From Balanoglossus misakiensis (lineage: Eukaryota; Hemichordata), in the NCBI GenBank assembly GCA_040954595.2, contig CM082593.2:10106001-10170000 (forward strand): a stretch of 64,000 nucleotides of DNA. Direction: 5' to 3'. Below are positions 62,923-64,000 of this stretch, one piece after another. The notes under the pieces were generated by a model. The model was not told the DNA's origin. It did no database searches and was given only the letters and a program-made list of their open reading frames with translations. The position numbers and the translations under genes were made by a program. Position 1 is the stretch's first letter, and every line of letters begins with the position of its first letter.

Positions 62923-64000
62923 GTGATTTTTTTCAAAAATAGACAAAATTTTGAGATTTTGCAAAGTCGAAAATTTGACATTTTTTGATGATTTTCACCC
63001 ATGTTTTTTTTCAAAAATTGAACGAACCCATGATTTTTTTCAAAAATCGACGAAATTTTGAGATTTTGCAAAGTCGAAAATTTGTCATTTTTTGATGATT
63101 TTCACCCATGATTTTTTTCAAAAATCGACAAAATTTTTAGATTTTGCAAAGTCGAAAATTTGTCATTTCTTAATGATTTTCACCCATGTTTTTTTTTCAA
63201 AAATCGACAAAATTTTGAGATTTTGCAAAGTCGAAAATTTGTAATTTTTTGATGATTTTCACCAATGTTTTTTTTAAAAATCAACGAACCCATGATTTTT
63301 TTCAAAAATTTACAACATTTTGAGATTTTGCAAAGTCGAAAATTTGTCATTTTTTGATGATTTTCACCCATGATTTTTCTCAAAAATCGACGAAATTTTG
63401 AGATTTTGCAAAGTCGAAAATTTTTCATTTTTTGATGATTTTCACCCATGATTTTTTTCAAAAATCTACGAAATTTTGAGATTTTGCAAAGTCGAAAATT
63501 TGTCATTTTTTGATGATTTTCACCCATGATTTTTTTCAAAAATCTGCGAAATTTTGAGATTTTGCAAAGTCGAAAATTTGTCATTTATTAATGATTTTCA
63601 CCCATGATTTTTTTCAAAAATCGACGAAATTTGAGATTTTGCAAATTCGAAAATTTGTAATTTTTTAATGATTTTCACCCTTTTTTTCAAAAATCAACGA
63701 ACCCATGATTTTTTTTCAAAAATCGACAAAATTTTGAGATTTTGCAAAGCCGAAAATTTGTCATTTTTTGATGATTTTCACCCATGATTTTTTTCAAAAA
63801 TCGACGAAATTTTGAGATTTTGCAAAGTCGAAAATTTGTCATTTTTTGATGATTTTCACCCATGATTTTTTTCAAAAATCGACGAAATTTGAGATTTTGC
63901 AAAGTCAAAAATTTGTCATTTTTTGATGATTTTCACCCATGATTTTTTTCAAAAATCGACGAAATTTTGAGATTTTGCAAAGTCGAAAATGTGTCATTTT
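62923..64000 (+). repeat. Mosaic right edge of the window
   Basis: After 62,922 the sequence leaves the 22 kb-type order. The short unit near 63,001 reads CAAAAATTGAACG, combining the S1 length with the S2 bases, and could be an S1/S2 recombinant. Sequence 63,165-63,600 resembles 46.9-47.1 and 26.0-26.4 kb, and 63,600-63,780 resembles 25.25-25.4 kb. The array continues past the window edge. Confidence 0.8.

Larger units (their letters stand above)
1..64000 (+). repeat. 78 bp AT-rich satellite array filling the window
   Basis: Every part of the window is made of head-to-tail copies of one monomer of about 78 bp, all in one orientation. The order within a monomer is a GATTTTTTT tract, CAAAAATCGACG, AAATTTTGAGATTTTGC, AAAGTCGAAAATTTGTC, and ATTTTTTGATGATTTTCAC ending in CCAT. 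Length varies from about 76 to 82 bp, mainly through the T tract (6 to 12 T). No inversion, mobile element or unique sequence of 100 bp or more was found. The window starts and ends inside monomers, so the true array is longer. Strand follows the arbitrary orientation used here. A centromeric or heterochromatic location is inference. Open frames of 60-134 codons occur throughout because the period is a multiple of three; none has a gene-like start, end or composition, so none is called as a gene. Confidence 0.98.

Noticed and set aside
1-64000. Dozens of open reading frames of 60-134 codons on both strands
   Set aside because: They are periodic 26-residue translations of the 78 bp monomer, overlap each other on opposite strands, break wherever a T tract changes length or a short unit occurs, and show no recognisable domain.
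1-64000. CRISPR array
   Set aside because: Repeats are contiguous and long. There are no unique spacers of constant length; the sequence between conserved parts is itself conserved.
1-64000. CENP-B box or other known centromere protein site
   Set aside because: I saw no sequence resembling the CENP-B box core (TTCG with CGGGA at the proper spacing); TTCG or CGAA elements here lie in an unrelated A/T context.
1-64000. Intrinsic (rho-independent) terminators from T tracts after inverted repeats
   Set aside because: The arms are A/T only, apart from one G:C pair, and occur in every monomer. There are no genes for them to terminate.
1-64000. Telomeric repeats or a chromosome end
   Set aside because: No TTAGGG-, TTTAGGG- or TTAGG-like tandem tracts were found, and the array runs to both window edges unchanged.

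Overview
The whole 64 kb is one uninterrupted tandem satellite array. I find no credible protein gene, RNA gene, transposon, CRISPR array or unique single-copy stretch on either strand. The basic unit is an AT-rich monomer of about 78 bp (about 27% G+C). It is always in the same orientation and begins with a GATTTTTTT tract followed by CAAAAATCGACG. By hand count there are roughly 750 full monomers and about 180 copies of a short 27-28 bp unit made by an exact 50 bp internal deletion. Array size, high A+T, head-to-tail order and nested duplications suggest eukaryotic heterochromatin (centromeric, pericentromeric or subtelomeric). CpG is over-represented in the monomer, which argues against a genome with heavy CpG-methylation decay. 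I cannot name the species or the satellite family.

The short units punctuate the array. They come in two alleles, called S1 here (CAAAAATCAACGAACCCAT) and S2 (CAAAATTGAACGAACCCAT). Successive short units are separated by whole numbers of full monomers, giving spacings near 106, 184, 262, 340 and 418 bp. The commonest half-unit is one short unit plus four monomers (about 340 bp). Alternation of S1 and S2 makes a higher-order repeat of about 680 bp.

Layout. 1-10,447: left domain with mosaic 1.6-2.0 kb repeats and an S1-S2-S2 habit. 10,448-12,424: a divergent island with its own monomer variants, its own 8-monomer (about 626-665 bp) period and almost no S1/S2 units. 12,425-24,799: alternating S1/S2 domain, ending in a 1,939 bp tandem duplication. 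24,746-27,369 and 33,604-36,227: two copies, 8,858 bp apart, of a domain rich in S1. 27,299-33,603: second copy of the 16-22 kb sequence. 36,228-41,283: sequence like the left domain, with 871 bp and 1,558 bp tandem duplications. 40,965-46,319: a very young 2,656 bp tandem duplication. 46,320-53,984: a 3,237 bp tandem duplication. 53,985-62,922: third copy of the 12.4-22.3 kb sequence, about 41 kb away. 62,923-64,000: mosaic right edge. Both window ends lie inside the array.

The many open frames are by-products of a 78 bp (26 x 3) period: a frame that is open once stays open through consecutive monomers, on both strands. They are not annotated as genes. The interest of the window is its evolutionary record: a layered pattern of unequal exchange, a deletion-derived short unit that sets register, and an older island preserved between homogenised blocks.
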